Assembly: GCA_044337515.1 (NCBI GenBank)
Contig: JBIINK010000023.1
Span: forward strand, 1 to 34,294
Reading direction: 5' to 3'
Origin: CAJBVG01 sp044337515
Lineage (GTDB): Bacteria; Bacteroidota; Bacteroidia; Sphingobacteriales; Sphingobacteriaceae
DNA length: 34,294 bases
Position numbers and translations under genes: made by a program. The notes beneath the pieces were generated by a model. It worked only from the letters and a program-made list of their open reading frames with translations. It did not search any database and had not been told where the DNA came from. Of the stretch, positions 7,867-16,257 are shown piece by piece. How positions within the stretch are numbered: position 1 is the first letter of the stretch; each line of letters begins with the position of its first letter.

Positions 7867-8547
7867 ATGAAAGCAAAAATCATCCGCATCATAACCAAAA
7901 CCCTACTCTACTTCTTCGCCATAAGTATTGGGTTAACTATTATCTATCGTTTTGTGCCACCACCTATTACATTTTTAATGGTGCAACGTATGGTGGAGCA
8001 AAAGTTGGATGGTGATAAGGTGAAATTAAAAAAGGATTGGGTGTCTATTGAGCACATTTCTCCATTTATGCAAAGGGCTGCCATAGCTTCAGAAGATGGG
8101 CATTTTATGGACCATCATGGTTTTGATATTGAGGCGATGCAAAAAGCTTATAATCATAATCAGAAAAGCAAAAAAACAAAAGGCGGTTCAACGATTTCGC
8201 AACAAGTTGCTAAAAACATTTTTCTTTGGCCACAGCGCTCTTATTTTAGAAAAGGGCTAGAAGCCTATTTTACCATATTAATTGAAACCATTTGGAGTAA
8301 AAAGAGGATCATGGAAGTGTACCTTAATTGCATTGAGATGGGCGATGGTGTTTATGGTATCGAAGCTGCTGCACAACACTATTTCAATAAGTCCGCTGGC
8401 AATCTAAGTAAACGTGAATCTGCAGCAATCGCAGCGATACTCCCTAACCCTATTAAATGGTCGGCGTCTAAGCCGAATGCCTATATCCAAAAAAGGCAGT
8501 ATCGAATACTAAAAGCGATGCGTTACGTGGGTAAACCACAGTGGTAA
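7867..8547 (+). CDS. mtgA: Monofunctional biosynthetic peptidoglycan transglycosylase (GT51)
   Basis: This glycosyltransferase polymerises lipid II into glycan strands at the outer face of the inner membrane. The 226 residues contain one N-terminal transmembrane segment (about 10-32) and a single GT51 domain. The domain has the signature blocks ASEDGHFMDHHGFD (catalytic Glu76), KGGSTISQQVAKNIFL, the RKGLEAYFTILIE-type stretch with KRIMEVYLN, and a final ESAAIAAILPNP block. There is no transpeptidase domain, so the length fits MtgA and not a class A penicillin-binding protein. The start at 7867 places the hydrophobic segment correctly. It follows the pseudouridine synthase gene after an inverted-repeat spacer of 80 bp; whether they share a transcript is uncertain. 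Confidence 0.96.
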   Translation: MKAKIIRIITKTLLYFFAISIGLTIIYRFVPPPITFLMVQRMVEQKLDGDKVKLKKDWVSIEHISPFMQRAAIASEDGHFMDHHGFDIEAMQKAYNHNQKSKKTKGGSTISQQVAKNIFLWPQRSYFRKGLEAYFTILIETIWSKKRIMEVYLNCIEMGDGVYGIEAAAQHYFNKSAGNLSKRESAAIAAILPNPIKWSASKPNAYIQKRQYRILKAMRYVGKPQW

Positions 8548-8649
8548 AAGTACTAATTCGAGTAGCACAGTTTAAGCTAATTATCTTTCTATTTGTATAC
8601 GGCTAAATGCTAAGAATATTAAGCATTTAACGATTCAATTCTAATCATA

Positions 8650-11600
8650 ATGCTCAAGGAATACGCTATTTTTCGAAATTTTATTCTATGCCTCTTTCTA
8701 GTATTTTCGTTCATCGATAATAGTCATGCTACCACTAACCAATACCGAAAATATAATATTTCAAACGGCCTAACAGACAACCATATTACAGACCAATTAA
8801 TTGATAAAAACAATTACCTGTGGGTAGCAACGGAGAAAGGCCTCCAAAAATTTGATGGTTACAATTATATTTATTTCACATTCGAGAATACCAAAATTCC
8901 AGATAACCATTTAGTTTCAATTACCCAAAACAAGTCTACCATATTTGCTGCTAGTAAAAATTTTATTTCTGCCATTGATAATAAATCAAGTGTTTCGAGA
9001 ACAATTATAAAATTAAGCAGTAAAATTTCAAAAATATATTACACCTCAAATAATATTTTAGTTGTATTTGCAGAGAATGGTGAAGTGTACTTATTTGATA
9101 AGTATTATAAGCTTATTAAGAAATTAAATTACGAGCAAGCGGTTGTTGATAAATTGGAAGAGTTTAATGGGAGCCTTTATTTTAATGAATTAAAAGGATA
9201 TATATGGAAAATCGATTTAATGAGCTTTCAGATATCAAATCTGCAAAATATTGAGGTTGCCTATAAAGGATCAGAATTAAAAAATATTAAACATTTAGGG
9301 TTGTTATTTACCAATAGCCAAGGGATGTTTAAATACAACATATCTACGAATAAATTTGAAATACTTGGCACACAATTCAAAAGAGTGAATTGCATAACAC
9401 AAGTAAATGACTCCATCATTTGCTTACTCTATAATCATTTCAATATCAAATTTTACGATTTCAGAAGTAATTCATTTTTAGATTATGAATTTACTGCACC
9501 GGATAATTCATATGTGGAAGAAATTAACATTCTAAATGGAAATGTAATCTTAGGGACAAATCAGGGTATTATTGCATTTCAATTTAATTCAAAATCATTT
9601 GAGCAAATAAGTATAGAAAATATTGGAAATGTTGTACCAAGAGCCATTATTCATTCAAAAACTGGAGAACTATTTTTAATTAATAATAATAATATTTCAT
9701 TGATCAAAAAAGGAGAAACAACTCCTAGTAGAATTTACAATAATAACTATAACTTCTATTCTGCAGTAGAAGCTGGAAACGATATTTACATTGGAACTGA
9801 AGGTACTGGATTAAAAAAAATATCGACCACTACATACCAAGTAAGTGATGTGACTTTACTTAAACAATTTTCGGATAGAAGACATATTGTTTCCTTAGCC
9901 AAATTTGATAATCAGAAATTACTTTTAGGCTGTGCTCCTGGTTTATTCGTATATGATATTATTTCTGGAAAATTAACACCCTTGATAATATACACAAGTG
10001 GGAAGGACTTATATAAGTTGAATTATGGATACAATTTATTCGACTTAACCTACAGACATATTGTGGTTATAAAAGATGAGATCTGGATGTCGAGCAATAA
10101 AGGTATCGTTATATTAAATAAGGATTTATCATTCAAGGAAATAATTAATAAGTCGAGTGGCCCAAGCTATACAAATTTAATTTGCGACACTATAAACTAT
10201 ATTTATCAGCATAATAAAAACGAGTTTTGGATAGCAACGGATAACGGCTTTCAGAGATTCAATAACAAAACAAAATCATTTTCTTCTGCCATTCGAAGTA
10301 GCGCACTTCGGATTAATACTAAAGTCATTGCTATAATACCAGATAATGAAGGGCGTTTATGGATGCCATCCTATAATGGGGTATTACTTTATAATCCGAA
10401 AAATAAAATATTAACTAATTACCGACAGCATGATGGATTGGTAAATGATGAATATAACTTTGCATCATATTGTAAGTTAAATGATGGTAATATTGTTCTA
10501 GGTGGTATCAATGGATATCAATTAATTAAGCCTAATAATATTAATCAGGATAATAAAAAGATAACAATTAAAATTACAGATATCGTTAAGCTGGAAGATG
10601 ATAATACATTTATGAGCTTAAATAACAAAAACTTAATAGAGCTAGATTTGGAAGATGATTTCATTCAAGTTCGTTTAACCACTAATGAATATGCCCATAA
10701 CGAAAGCTTATCCTATTATTATCGAGTAGATGAAAATGCGAATTGGATTAGTACCAATAAAATCCCAATTATAAACCTTTCCTATTTGCCAAGAGGAACA
10801 GAATACATCTATGTGAAAGTAATTAATGATGACGATATTAATTCACAAAGCACCATCAAAATACCTGTAATTATTAAAACAAAAATTTACAAAGAATGGT
10901 GGTTTATACCATCGATATTATTTGCATTTATTACTCTACTTTTACTAGTGCTGATTCAAACCAATCGAGTAAGAAATATTAAAGCGAAGAAAGTAGACAT
11001 GTTAAAGTCAGAAGAAATACTATTGCAAAACTTGGGAAAACAAAAAGAACTCAATTCACTAAAGACCAAATTTATTCGACTAGTATCTCACGAGTATAGA
11101 ACTCCATTAACAGGTATAGCTACGAGTTTAGATTTAATGGACATGCTTTTAGCGAATAGTACTTCTGATGCTACAATTGTCAAAGAGAAAAGACACATGA
11201 AAAACATTCGACTACAAGTAGATCGTATGTCGAAATTAATTAAAGGTGTTCAGAGTTTGAATCGTATGGAGGATTTTATTGCGAAGATGAACATGGAAGA
11301 AGGAGATATAGCAGCTTACGTTAAATACCATATAGAATTGCTTGTCCCGAATGATTTCACATTTAAATTTCATAGTAATAGTGAAACCATTTTAACCACA
11401 TTCGACAAAGATATCATGTTGCAAATTATCTCCAATATTGTATCGAATTCGGTAAAATATAGCTTCAAAGAGCGCAAAGAACTCATAGTGAATTGTGAAA
11501 TTCTTTCAGACAATACCTATACCATCGTCATACAAGATTTTGGTGTTGGTATTCCAGAGAAAGATTTACCCTTAGTGTTCGATACGTTTTATAGAAGCCA

Positions 11601-11745
11601 GGCTATTGAAAATATCCAAGGAATTGGGTTAGGTTTATCCATCACGAAACAACTTATCGAACAAATGAATGGAACAATAGAAATCCACAGTATACTTGAC
11701 TATGGCACTACCGTATCCATTAAGTTTCCAATAAGTGAGGCCTAA
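8650..11745 (+). CDS. Sensor histidine kinase with two-component propeller domain; no receiver
   Basis: The 1031-residue protein is a membrane sensor. A signal peptide (cleavage after about SHA, residue 27) leads into a periplasmic beta-propeller of two-component-regulator repeats (about 33-640, e.g. DQLIDKNNYLWVATEKGLQ). A Y_Y_Y domain follows (about 655-740), then one membrane helix (about 750-772). The cytoplasmic part has a HisKA domain with the phospho-acceptor His814 in SHEYRTPL, and an HATPase domain with N box (IISNIVSNSVKYS), G1 (DFGVGIPEKD) and G2 (GIGLGLSITKQL). Classic Bacteroidota hybrid systems add a receiver and an AraC-type helix-turn-helix; this one stops after the ATPase. 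No response regulator gene is next to it, so it is an orphan kinase with unknown signal and partner. Its stop codon overlaps the stop of the convergent gene. Confidence 0.93.
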   Translation: MLKEYAIFRNFILCLFLVFSFIDNSHATTNQYRKYNISNGLTDNHITDQLIDKNNYLWVATEKGLQKFDGYNYIYFTFENTKIPDNHLVSITQNKSTIFAASKNFISAIDNKSSVSRTIIKLSSKISKIYYTSNNILVVFAENGEVYLFDKYYKLIKKLNYEQAVVDKLEEFNGSLYFNELKGYIWKIDLMSFQISNLQNIEVAYKGSELKNIKHLGLLFTNSQGMFKYNISTNKFEILGTQFKRVNCITQVNDSIICLLYNHFNIKFYDFRSNSFLDYEFTAPDNSYVEEINILNGNVILGTNQGIIAFQFNSKSFEQISIENIGNVVPRAIIHSKTGELFLINNNNISLIKKGETTPSRIYNNNYNFYSAVEAGNDIYIGTEGTGLKKISTTTYQVSDVTLLKQFSDRRHIVSLAKFDNQKLLLGCAPGLFVYDIISGKLTPLIIYTSGKDLYKLNYGYNLFDLTYRHIVVIKDEIWMSSNKGIVILNKDLSFKEIINKSSGPSYTNLICDTINYIYQHNKNEFWIATDNGFQRFNNKTKSFSSAIRSSALRINTKVIAIIPDNEGRLWMPSYNGVLLYNPKNKILTNYRQHDGLVNDEYNFASYCKLNDGNIVLGGINGYQLIKPNNINQDNKKITIKITDIVKLEDDNTFMSLNNKNLIELDLEDDFIQVRLTTNEYAHNESLSYYYRVDENANWISTNKIPIINLSYLPRGTEYIYVKVINDDDINSQSTIKIPVIIKTKIYKEWWFIPSILFAFITLLLLVLIQTNRVRNIKAKKVDMLKSEEILLQNLGKQKELNSLKTKFIRLVSHEYRTPLTGIATSLDLMDMLLANSTSDATIVKEKRHMKNIRLQVDRMSKLIKGVQSLNRMEDFIAKMNMEEGDIAAYVKYHIELLVPNDFTFKFHSNSETILTTFDKDIMLQIISNIVSNSVKYSFKERKELIVNCEILSDNTYTIVIQDFGVGIPEKDLPLVFDTFYRSQAIENIQGIGLGLSITKQLIEQMNGTIEIHSILDYGTTVSIKFPISEA

Positions 11746-12683
11746 TTATTGACAACTATTTTTTCTTTATAAATTCCATTATTTGTTATAGCAACGAGTA
11801 TGTAAAGTCCGTTTTGAATTTCAGTAATATCAATTGAATTTGAGCTAAGAGATTTTATTTTTCTACCATTTAAATCTAATAGTTCTAGTTTATATAATTT
11901 GTTTTCAGGATTTATTTTAATTGATAAAATATCATTCACCACTGAATAAGAGAATTCATTTTTTTGCTTTATTAAATTTGTTGATGAGATTAAACTTCTG
12001 AATTCATAAACTGTTCCAGAAGGAGGTAATCCATAAAATTTAGCAAACTCCGAATGCTGTAAGCTATGATTGGCAGGAGTACCAGAAAGCATGGTGTACA
12101 TATCTACACTATTGGTTTGAATTTCAATTCCAATTTGAGCTGTATCGATAACAGAAATTGAATCAAAATTTGCAACATAACTTGGCCCATATCGGTACTG
12201 CACTTTCTGACTATTTTCAAACAGCCAAATTTGTAAATTCAAAGAATCGTTAATACTTCCGAATTCGAAACCGGCATTCTTCCATTGAATTTTTAAAACA
12301 CGTTCTCCTCCTATAGTTTCATATTTATAAGAAATTGGAGAAATCCCTTTGGGCAAATTTAACTTCCATGCCCTATCTATTAAATTTAAACTGAAATACG
12401 GAATCAACCATAAATATCCACCTTCAGGATCAAATGGTGTTGCTAACGTTCCATAACCATGTGCTTGAATATTTAAATGATTGCCTTGCAGAGAATCAAA
12501 AGAAATTTGATACGGAATTTTAATATCAAAAGAAAACAACTCTCCCCATTTAAAATTCTCAAACTGTATAGTATCATTATTTAGATATTGGTATGGCTCA
12601 TTAAATTGATGGAATGTTGCTACTTGAGCTTGATTACTTTTACTAATGAATAAAAATAAAAAACATGTATAAATAAACTTCAT
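11742..12683 (-). CDS. Secreted protein with T9SS type A C-terminal sorting domain, function unknown
   Basis: From the ATG at 12683 the product has 313 residues. An open frame extends 14 codons further to a TTG, but the ATG gives a proper signal peptide (MKFIYTCFLFLFISKSNQAQ), so I chose it. The middle (about 20-235) is rich in beta-strand-like, aromatic sequence with no motif I recognise. The last 70 residues have the pattern of a T9SS sorting domain: a degenerate NP motif (INPENK), LxLLDLNGRKI, an IQNGLYIL strand and a terminal KEKIVV. The protein is thus probably exported through the outer membrane by T9SS and anchored or released at the surface. It follows the lipoprotein gene at 12740 on the same strand and is likely cotranscribed. 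The final codons overlap the convergent kinase gene by 4 bp. Confidence 0.7.
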   Translation of the reverse strand: MKFIYTCFLFLFISKSNQAQVATFHQFNEPYQYLNNDTIQFENFKWGELFSFDIKIPYQISFDSLQGNHLNIQAHGYGTLATPFDPEGGYLWLIPYFSLNLIDRAWKLNLPKGISPISYKYETIGGERVLKIQWKNAGFEFGSINDSLNLQIWLFENSQKVQYRYGPSYVANFDSISVIDTAQIGIEIQTNSVDMYTMLSGTPANHSLQHSEFAKFYGLPPSGTVYEFRSLISSTNLIKQKNEFSYSVVNDILSIKINPENKLYKLELLDLNGRKIKSLSSNSIDITEIQNGLYILVAITNNGIYKEKIVVNN

Positions 12684-12739
12684 ATGAATCAAGATTAAAA
12701 TGGGAGGCAAAAAAATACCTCCCAAAATTAAATTTAAAA

Positions 12740-13741
12740 TTAATAATATATATTTTCAGTAACTTTTATCCTATCTCTTCTGGCGGTATGGTTAGAATGT
12801 AAACCTATTACATCAATACCTGTAACAGTTGGATTATAAGGATCCCACCAATACCAATCAATAATTTCTATTCTTTTACCATCTGCTGATTGAGAGATTC
12901 CTGCACTTTTGGTTCCGTTAGAAAATGGGGTATTCGAAACTACGAAAGTGCAAGATGAAGATAGCGTTAAAGGTTGAGCCCATTCACTCAGCCATCTTGA
13001 TGTGCCCTTCTTATTCTCAAACTTAGATGACGTATAAAACTCTGTATAGTATGGTACTGAATAAAGCGAAAATGTAGCAACTAATTTATATGTTTCTCCT
13101 TTAGAACTAAATGTTGATGCCTGTGTAAACCTAATGTTATAACCACCATTTACTGCCTTTACATCATTAAGTGGAGTTGACTTACCAAAAAGTTTTATGA
13201 TACTTACACCTGTAGGTAATTCTTGATTATTGATGTTTACAACATTATAAAAATTTGCAACATTGTTTAGCAAAGAAACATCTCCAGTGTTGATTTTGAA
13301 AATATTGTTCTTGGCAACTCTATAAATCGTATCTTTTATTTGATAGATTCCATATTTATTTAGCATAGCAGATAATACTTTAGGAGCGTAACAACTCGAG
13401 TCTATATTATTCGGCATATCTGAACTACTTGTATTATAAAATTCCCTTAGTGAATAAAAGCCTAAAGATTTATCATTTAAATCTAATAAGGAATCTGCAT
13501 TAAGACTAGTGTCAGAAAATAACACATGCAAGTCATTTGCATATTCTTGAAATTCAGAAACTGAATTAAAATGCAACCAATTTCCCCAACTAGAATTTTC
13601 TGTTATCAAAATGTCAGCATTCTGAATTTCTGTAAGTGATGAACTTGGTGAAGGAGCTATTTCTTTGTTACAAGAAATAATGACAATAGAAGACAAACTG
13701 ATTAAGGTTAATAGTTGCCTGAGAGAGCGATTCTTTTTCAT
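12740..13741 (-). CDS. Lipoprotein of unknown function
   Basis: The 333-residue product starts with a basic n-region and a hydrophobic stretch ending in a lipobox (IVIISC, Cys about 24), so it should be a lipoprotein. Residues about 45-100 (WGNWLHFNSVSEFQEYANDL and the following DLNDKSLGFYSLREF) resemble the beginning of several uncharacterised Bacteroidota lipoproteins. The rest is Ser/Asn-rich and probably beta-rich, with a WYWWDPYNP patch near residue 298. I recognise no catalytic motif. It precedes the T9SS cargo gene on the same strand, with 56 bp between stop and the chosen ATG. The two may act together at the cell surface, but this is only inferred from position. Confidence 0.65.
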   Translation of the reverse strand: MKKNRSLRQLLTLISLSSIVIISCNKEIAPSPSSSLTEIQNADILITENSSWGNWLHFNSVSEFQEYANDLHVLFSDTSLNADSLLDLNDKSLGFYSLREFYNTSSSDMPNNIDSSCYAPKVLSAMLNKYGIYQIKDTIYRVAKNNIFKINTGDVSLLNNVANFYNVVNINNQELPTGVSIIKLFGKSTPLNDVKAVNGGYNIRFTQASTFSSKGETYKLVATFSLYSVPYYTEFYTSSKFENKKGTSRWLSEWAQPLTLSSSCTFVVSNTPFSNGTKSAGISQSADGKRIEIIDWYWWDPYNPTVTGIDVIGLHSNHTARRDRIKVTENIYY

Positions 13742-13885
13742 AATAAATTTGTTTTTAGTTTATAATATTGATATTTATTATTATTTCAAACAAACATATT
13801 TCAATAAAACAATAATTACAAATTAATATTTACAAAATACTTGTTACACAGAATTATATTCATAAAGTATTCCTGGCGTGAACAT

Positions 13886-13918
13886 AAAAAAAGCCCCTAG
13901 ATTGCTCAAGGGGCTTTT
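13886..13918 (-). terminator. Rho-independent terminator of the rpsF-rpsR-rplI operon
   Basis: Perfect 9 bp stem AAAAGCCCC / GGGGCTTTT with a 12 nt loop. On the minus strand it is followed by a T run (complement of 13892-13886). It lies 22 bp after the rplI stop. Confidence 0.92.
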
Positions 13919-13939
13919 CAAAAATTTTATTCTACTAAA

Positions 13940-14383
13940 TTATTCAGATACTACTTCAAAAGGAACTTGAATTTTCACTTCTTTGTGTAAGTTCACGTTC
14001 GCGATGTAGCTTCCTAAGAATTTAACATCAGTTTCAAAAGTGATGCGTTTACGATCTACTTCGAATCCTAATTTTTTCAATGCTTCTGCAAATTGAATAG
14101 TATTTACAGCACCGAAGATCTTACCAGTTTCACCTGCTTTAGCACCAATAGATACTGAAACATTTTGTAAACCTGAAGCAATTGTATCAGCATCGCTTTT
14201 AATACGATCTTGTTTGAATTGCGCTTGGCGGATATTTTCGGCTAATATTTTGCGGTTAGATTCTGTAGCTAGTACAGCATAACCTTTTGGGATAAGGTAG
14301 TTACGTCCGTAACCATCTTTTACTCTAACGACATCGTCTTTGTAACCCAAACTCTTGATATCTTGTTTTAATATAACTTCCAT
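13940..14383 (-). CDS. rplI: 50S ribosomal protein L9
   Basis: L9 binds 23S rRNA at the base of the L1 stalk and helps keep the reading frame. The 147 residues match the full length. The N-terminal domain shows the family signature MEVILKQDIKSLGYKDD and then GYGRNYLIPKGYAVLAT, followed by the long connecting helix (about 40-75) and the C-terminal domain. A strong Shine-Dalgarno sequence (AGGAGGAG) precedes the ATG. It is the third gene of the S6-S18-L9 operon, 14 bp after rpsR, and is followed by a strong terminator. Confidence 0.98.
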   Translation of the reverse strand: MEVILKQDIKSLGYKDDVVRVKDGYGRNYLIPKGYAVLATESNRKILAENIRQAQFKQDRIKSDADTIASGLQNVSVSIGAKAGETGKIFGAVNTIQFAEALKKLGFEVDRKRITFETDVKFLGSYIANVNLHKEVKIQVPFEVVSE

Positions 14384-14397
14384 TTCGTATCTCCTCC

Positions 14398-14661
14398 TTA
14401 TTTCAATGAATCTGCAACATAAGGTAAAACACCGATATGACGAGCACGTTTCACAGCTTGAGCAACTTTACGTTGGTATTTCAATGATGTACCAGTTAAA
14501 CGACGTGGTAAAATTTTACCTTGATCGTTAATGAACTTCAATAAGAAGTTAGCGTCTTTATAATCGATGTATTTGATACCGTTCTTCTTAAAACGGCAAT
14601 ACTTTTTACGTGTGTCCTCCACCTTGGGAGCTGTTACGTAGCTAATGTTATCTTTTGCCAT
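14398..14661 (-). CDS. rpsR: 30S ribosomal protein S18
   Basis: S18 sits on the 30S platform and pairs with S6. The 87-residue product carries the conserved core KKYCRFKKNGIKYIDYKD with the single Cys of the family, LLKFINDQGKILPRRLTGTS, and the basic LKYQRKVAQAVKRARHIGVL. It starts 1 bp after the rpsF stop, so translation is probably coupled. The gene order rpsF-rpsR-rplI is the common bacterial arrangement without priB or ssb in between. Confidence 0.98.
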   Translation of the reverse strand: MAKDNISYVTAPKVEDTRKKYCRFKKNGIKYIDYKDANFLLKFINDQGKILPRRLTGTSLKYQRKVAQAVKRARHIGVLPYVADSLK

Positions 14662-14662
14662 C

Positions 14663-15034
14663 TTAGTTTGCCTCCTCTACTACTTTTACTCTTTTTGGAA
14701 GTGGAGCTAATTGCCCGTTACGCTTACGATCATTGTATGCAATTGCATGCTTGTCTAAAGCCACGGTTAAGAAACGCATGATTCTCTCATCACGTTTATA
14801 CTCAACTTCTAACTTGTTAATTAATGCACCGTCAGCTTTAAACTCCGTCAAATGATAGAAACCCGTAGATTTCTTTTGAATAGGGTAAGCTAGTTTTTTC
14901 AGACCCCAATTGTCTTCTGCGACAATTTCGGCACCGTTATCAGTTAACGTTTTCTTGAATTTGGCAATCACCTCTTTCAATTGTTCGTCTGATAACAAAG
15001 GGGTCACAACGATTAACGTTTCGTAATTTTTCAT
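14663..15034 (-). CDS. rpsF: 30S ribosomal protein S6
   Basis: S6 binds the central domain of 16S rRNA as a heterodimer with S18. The 123 residues include the N-terminal strand MKNYETLIVVTPLLSDEQL, the GAEIVAEDNWGLKKLAYPI region with the usual KKSTGFYHLTEF, and the KRDERIMRFLTVALDKHAI end of the ferredoxin-like fold. A short basic tail follows, typical for Bacteroidota. A -7 box lies 58 nt upstream, giving a leader of roughly 50 nt. It is the first gene of the operon and its leader could carry autoregulation by S6:S18. Confidence 0.97.
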   Translation of the reverse strand: MKNYETLIVVTPLLSDEQLKEVIAKFKKTLTDNGAEIVAEDNWGLKKLAYPIQKKSTGFYHLTEFKADGALINKLEVEYKRDERIMRFLTVALDKHAIAYNDRKRNGQLAPLPKRVKVVEEAN

Positions 15035-15091
15035 TGTGTTACTTTGCTTTTAAATTTTTTAATTGTTTGATTTTCCGCTTTTAACGGGCTG

Positions 15092-15099
15092 CAAATATA
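15092..15099 (-). promoter_or_regulatory. -7 promoter box of the rpsF operon (TATATTTG)
   Basis: Exact TAnnTTTG on the minus strand. The predicted leader of about 50 nt contains CCGTTAAAAGCGG directly after the start region, a small CCG/CGG hairpin. Confidence 0.72.
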
Positions 15100-15117
15100 G
15101 ATATTTTTTCGGTTACA

Positions 15118-15309
15118 ACCAAAAAAATATCGTAGCGGGTATCGGGTAATGGGTATCGAGTAGTGGGTAGTGGGTATTGAGTAGTATGCAAGGGGGTAAA
15201 ATCCTTTTTATCAATATTTTAAATAAAATACAACTTAACACAATAGATAGAAAATGACTAGATTAACTCGATAACCGATACCCGTTACACTCTCACTACT
15301 CATTACTCA
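15118..15309. repeat. Inverted-repeat spacer of GGGTAATG/GGGTATCG words
   Basis: The left block (about 15132-15184, GGGTATCGGGTAATGGGT and so on) and the right block (about 15265-15325, ATAACCGATACCCGTTAC, CTCATTACTCACTACTC) are imperfect reverse complements around about 80 bp of A/T-rich sequence. On the minus strand the right block directly follows the methyltransferase gene and even contains its stop codon. The left block precedes the rpsF promoter. No gene is visible. Confidence 0.75.
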
Positions 15310-16110
15310 CTACTCATTACTCATTACCAAGTAATAAACGCATGTAGTCACAAAATTCCTCAAAAACGGTACATTTCGTACAATTGGGAGTTGTAAACGT
15401 GGTTCTAAATTGAATTTATAGCGATAAATGGGGTTAATCAGGTAATGATTTTTATGAATGATTTGGAAACCAGTGTTTTTGCATATGCGTTCGAAACGCT
15501 CTATGCTGATTCCTGTATCTTTAATTTCAAGGAGCTCTTTTACAGCAGCTTCCGACTCTCCAGCAGATTTTAAGATCCACTTATACAAGCCAGCAGGTAG
15601 TAAATGATAGTAAGGCAACTTACTCAACCATTTGTTTTTACAAATTTGCTGATGACCGCCGAATGGCATATACCAAGGTGGAAATCCGAAGAAAATAACA
15701 CCTCCTTTGGCTAAGTATTTTTTTAGTTGAGCAATAATTTTCTCTTGTTCAGGAATATGTTCAATAGAGTCTTTCAGAATAATAACATCGAATTGGTTAG
15801 CAAAGTCCTTCTCGAAATCTACATCGTAGATATTTTTGGCAATAAAGCGAGCCAAACCCTTATCTACATATTCTTGCATGTATTTCTCCGCCTTCTCTAC
15901 GCGTGATGGTTCTAAATCAACTCCAACAACATTACAACCTAATTCCGTAAATGCTTTTAATACACCACCTTCCCCACAGCCAATTTCCATAACGCGAGTT
16001 GACGCATCAATTGCCTTGCGCTCAGCAATAAAAGGCAATACGTAATTCTTAGAATTTTCGAATTGTTGGTTGAAATATACGTCCCAATCGGTGTGAAAGT
16101 CGAATGCCAT
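15310..16110 (-). CDS. Class I SAM-dependent methyltransferase
   Basis: The chosen ATG at 16110 gives 266 residues starting MAFDFHTDWDVYFNQQF. The open frame runs 16 codons further to a TTG, but those codons (THYSLHIT) are translated repeat words and are not likely to be real. Motif I is VMEIGCGEGG (about residue 38), followed by the acidic post-I residue in VVGVDLEPSR and the IILKDSIEHI segment typical of UbiE/type-11 methyltransferases. The second half (FFGFPPWYMPFGGHQQICK) may bind the acceptor. The substrate is unknown; similar proteins sit in cell-surface or small-molecule pathways. The last codons (MSNE plus TAG) also come from repeat words, so the ancestral C-terminus was probably shorter or different. 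The gene is divergent from dnaX. Confidence 0.85.
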   Translation of the reverse strand: MAFDFHTDWDVYFNQQFENSKNYVLPFIAERKAIDASTRVMEIGCGEGGVLKAFTELGCNVVGVDLEPSRVEKAEKYMQEYVDKGLARFIAKNIYDVDFEKDFANQFDVIILKDSIEHIPEQEKIIAQLKKYLAKGGVIFFGFPPWYMPFGGHQQICKNKWLSKLPYYHLLPAGLYKWILKSAGESEAAVKELLEIKDTGISIERFERICKNTGFQIIHKNHYLINPIYRYKFNLEPRLQLPIVRNVPFLRNFVTTCVYYLVMSNE

Positions 16111-16245
16111 TTCTTGAGTAATGTGTAGTGAGTAATGTGTAGTGAGTTTAAAAAACAATAATAGAAAAAAAATCTCGATACTCGATACTCGATACTAATC
16201 CTAAAAAATCTCATTACCCAATACCCATTACTCAATACTATTTAT
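16111..16245. repeat. Inverted-repeat spacer between methyltransferase and dnaX starts
   Basis: The left arm (about 16114-16147, GAGTAATGTGTAGTGAG repeated) and right arm (about 16209-16240, CTCATTACCCAATACCCATT and on) are imperfect reverse complements. Between them is CGATACTCGATACTCGATACT, a short tandem of CGATACT, and A/T-rich sequence. Read from either gene, the arm before the start codon has the same sense (CTCATTAC-type). Confidence 0.75.
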
Positions 16246-16253
16246 TATTTTAG
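16246..16253 (+). promoter_or_regulatory. Possible -7 box of dnaX (TATTTTAG)
   Basis: One mismatch to TAnnTTTG, ending 4 nt before the GTG start at 16258. The same spacing occurs before the pseudouridine synthase and truA genes, which makes it more credible and suggests a leaderless message. Confidence 0.45.
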
Positions 16254-16257
16254 CGCC

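Noticed and set aside
15957..16235. Minus-strand frame of 92 codons upstream of the methyltransferase
   Set aside because: Its first half is translated repeat words and its second half overlaps the real methyltransferase in another frame.
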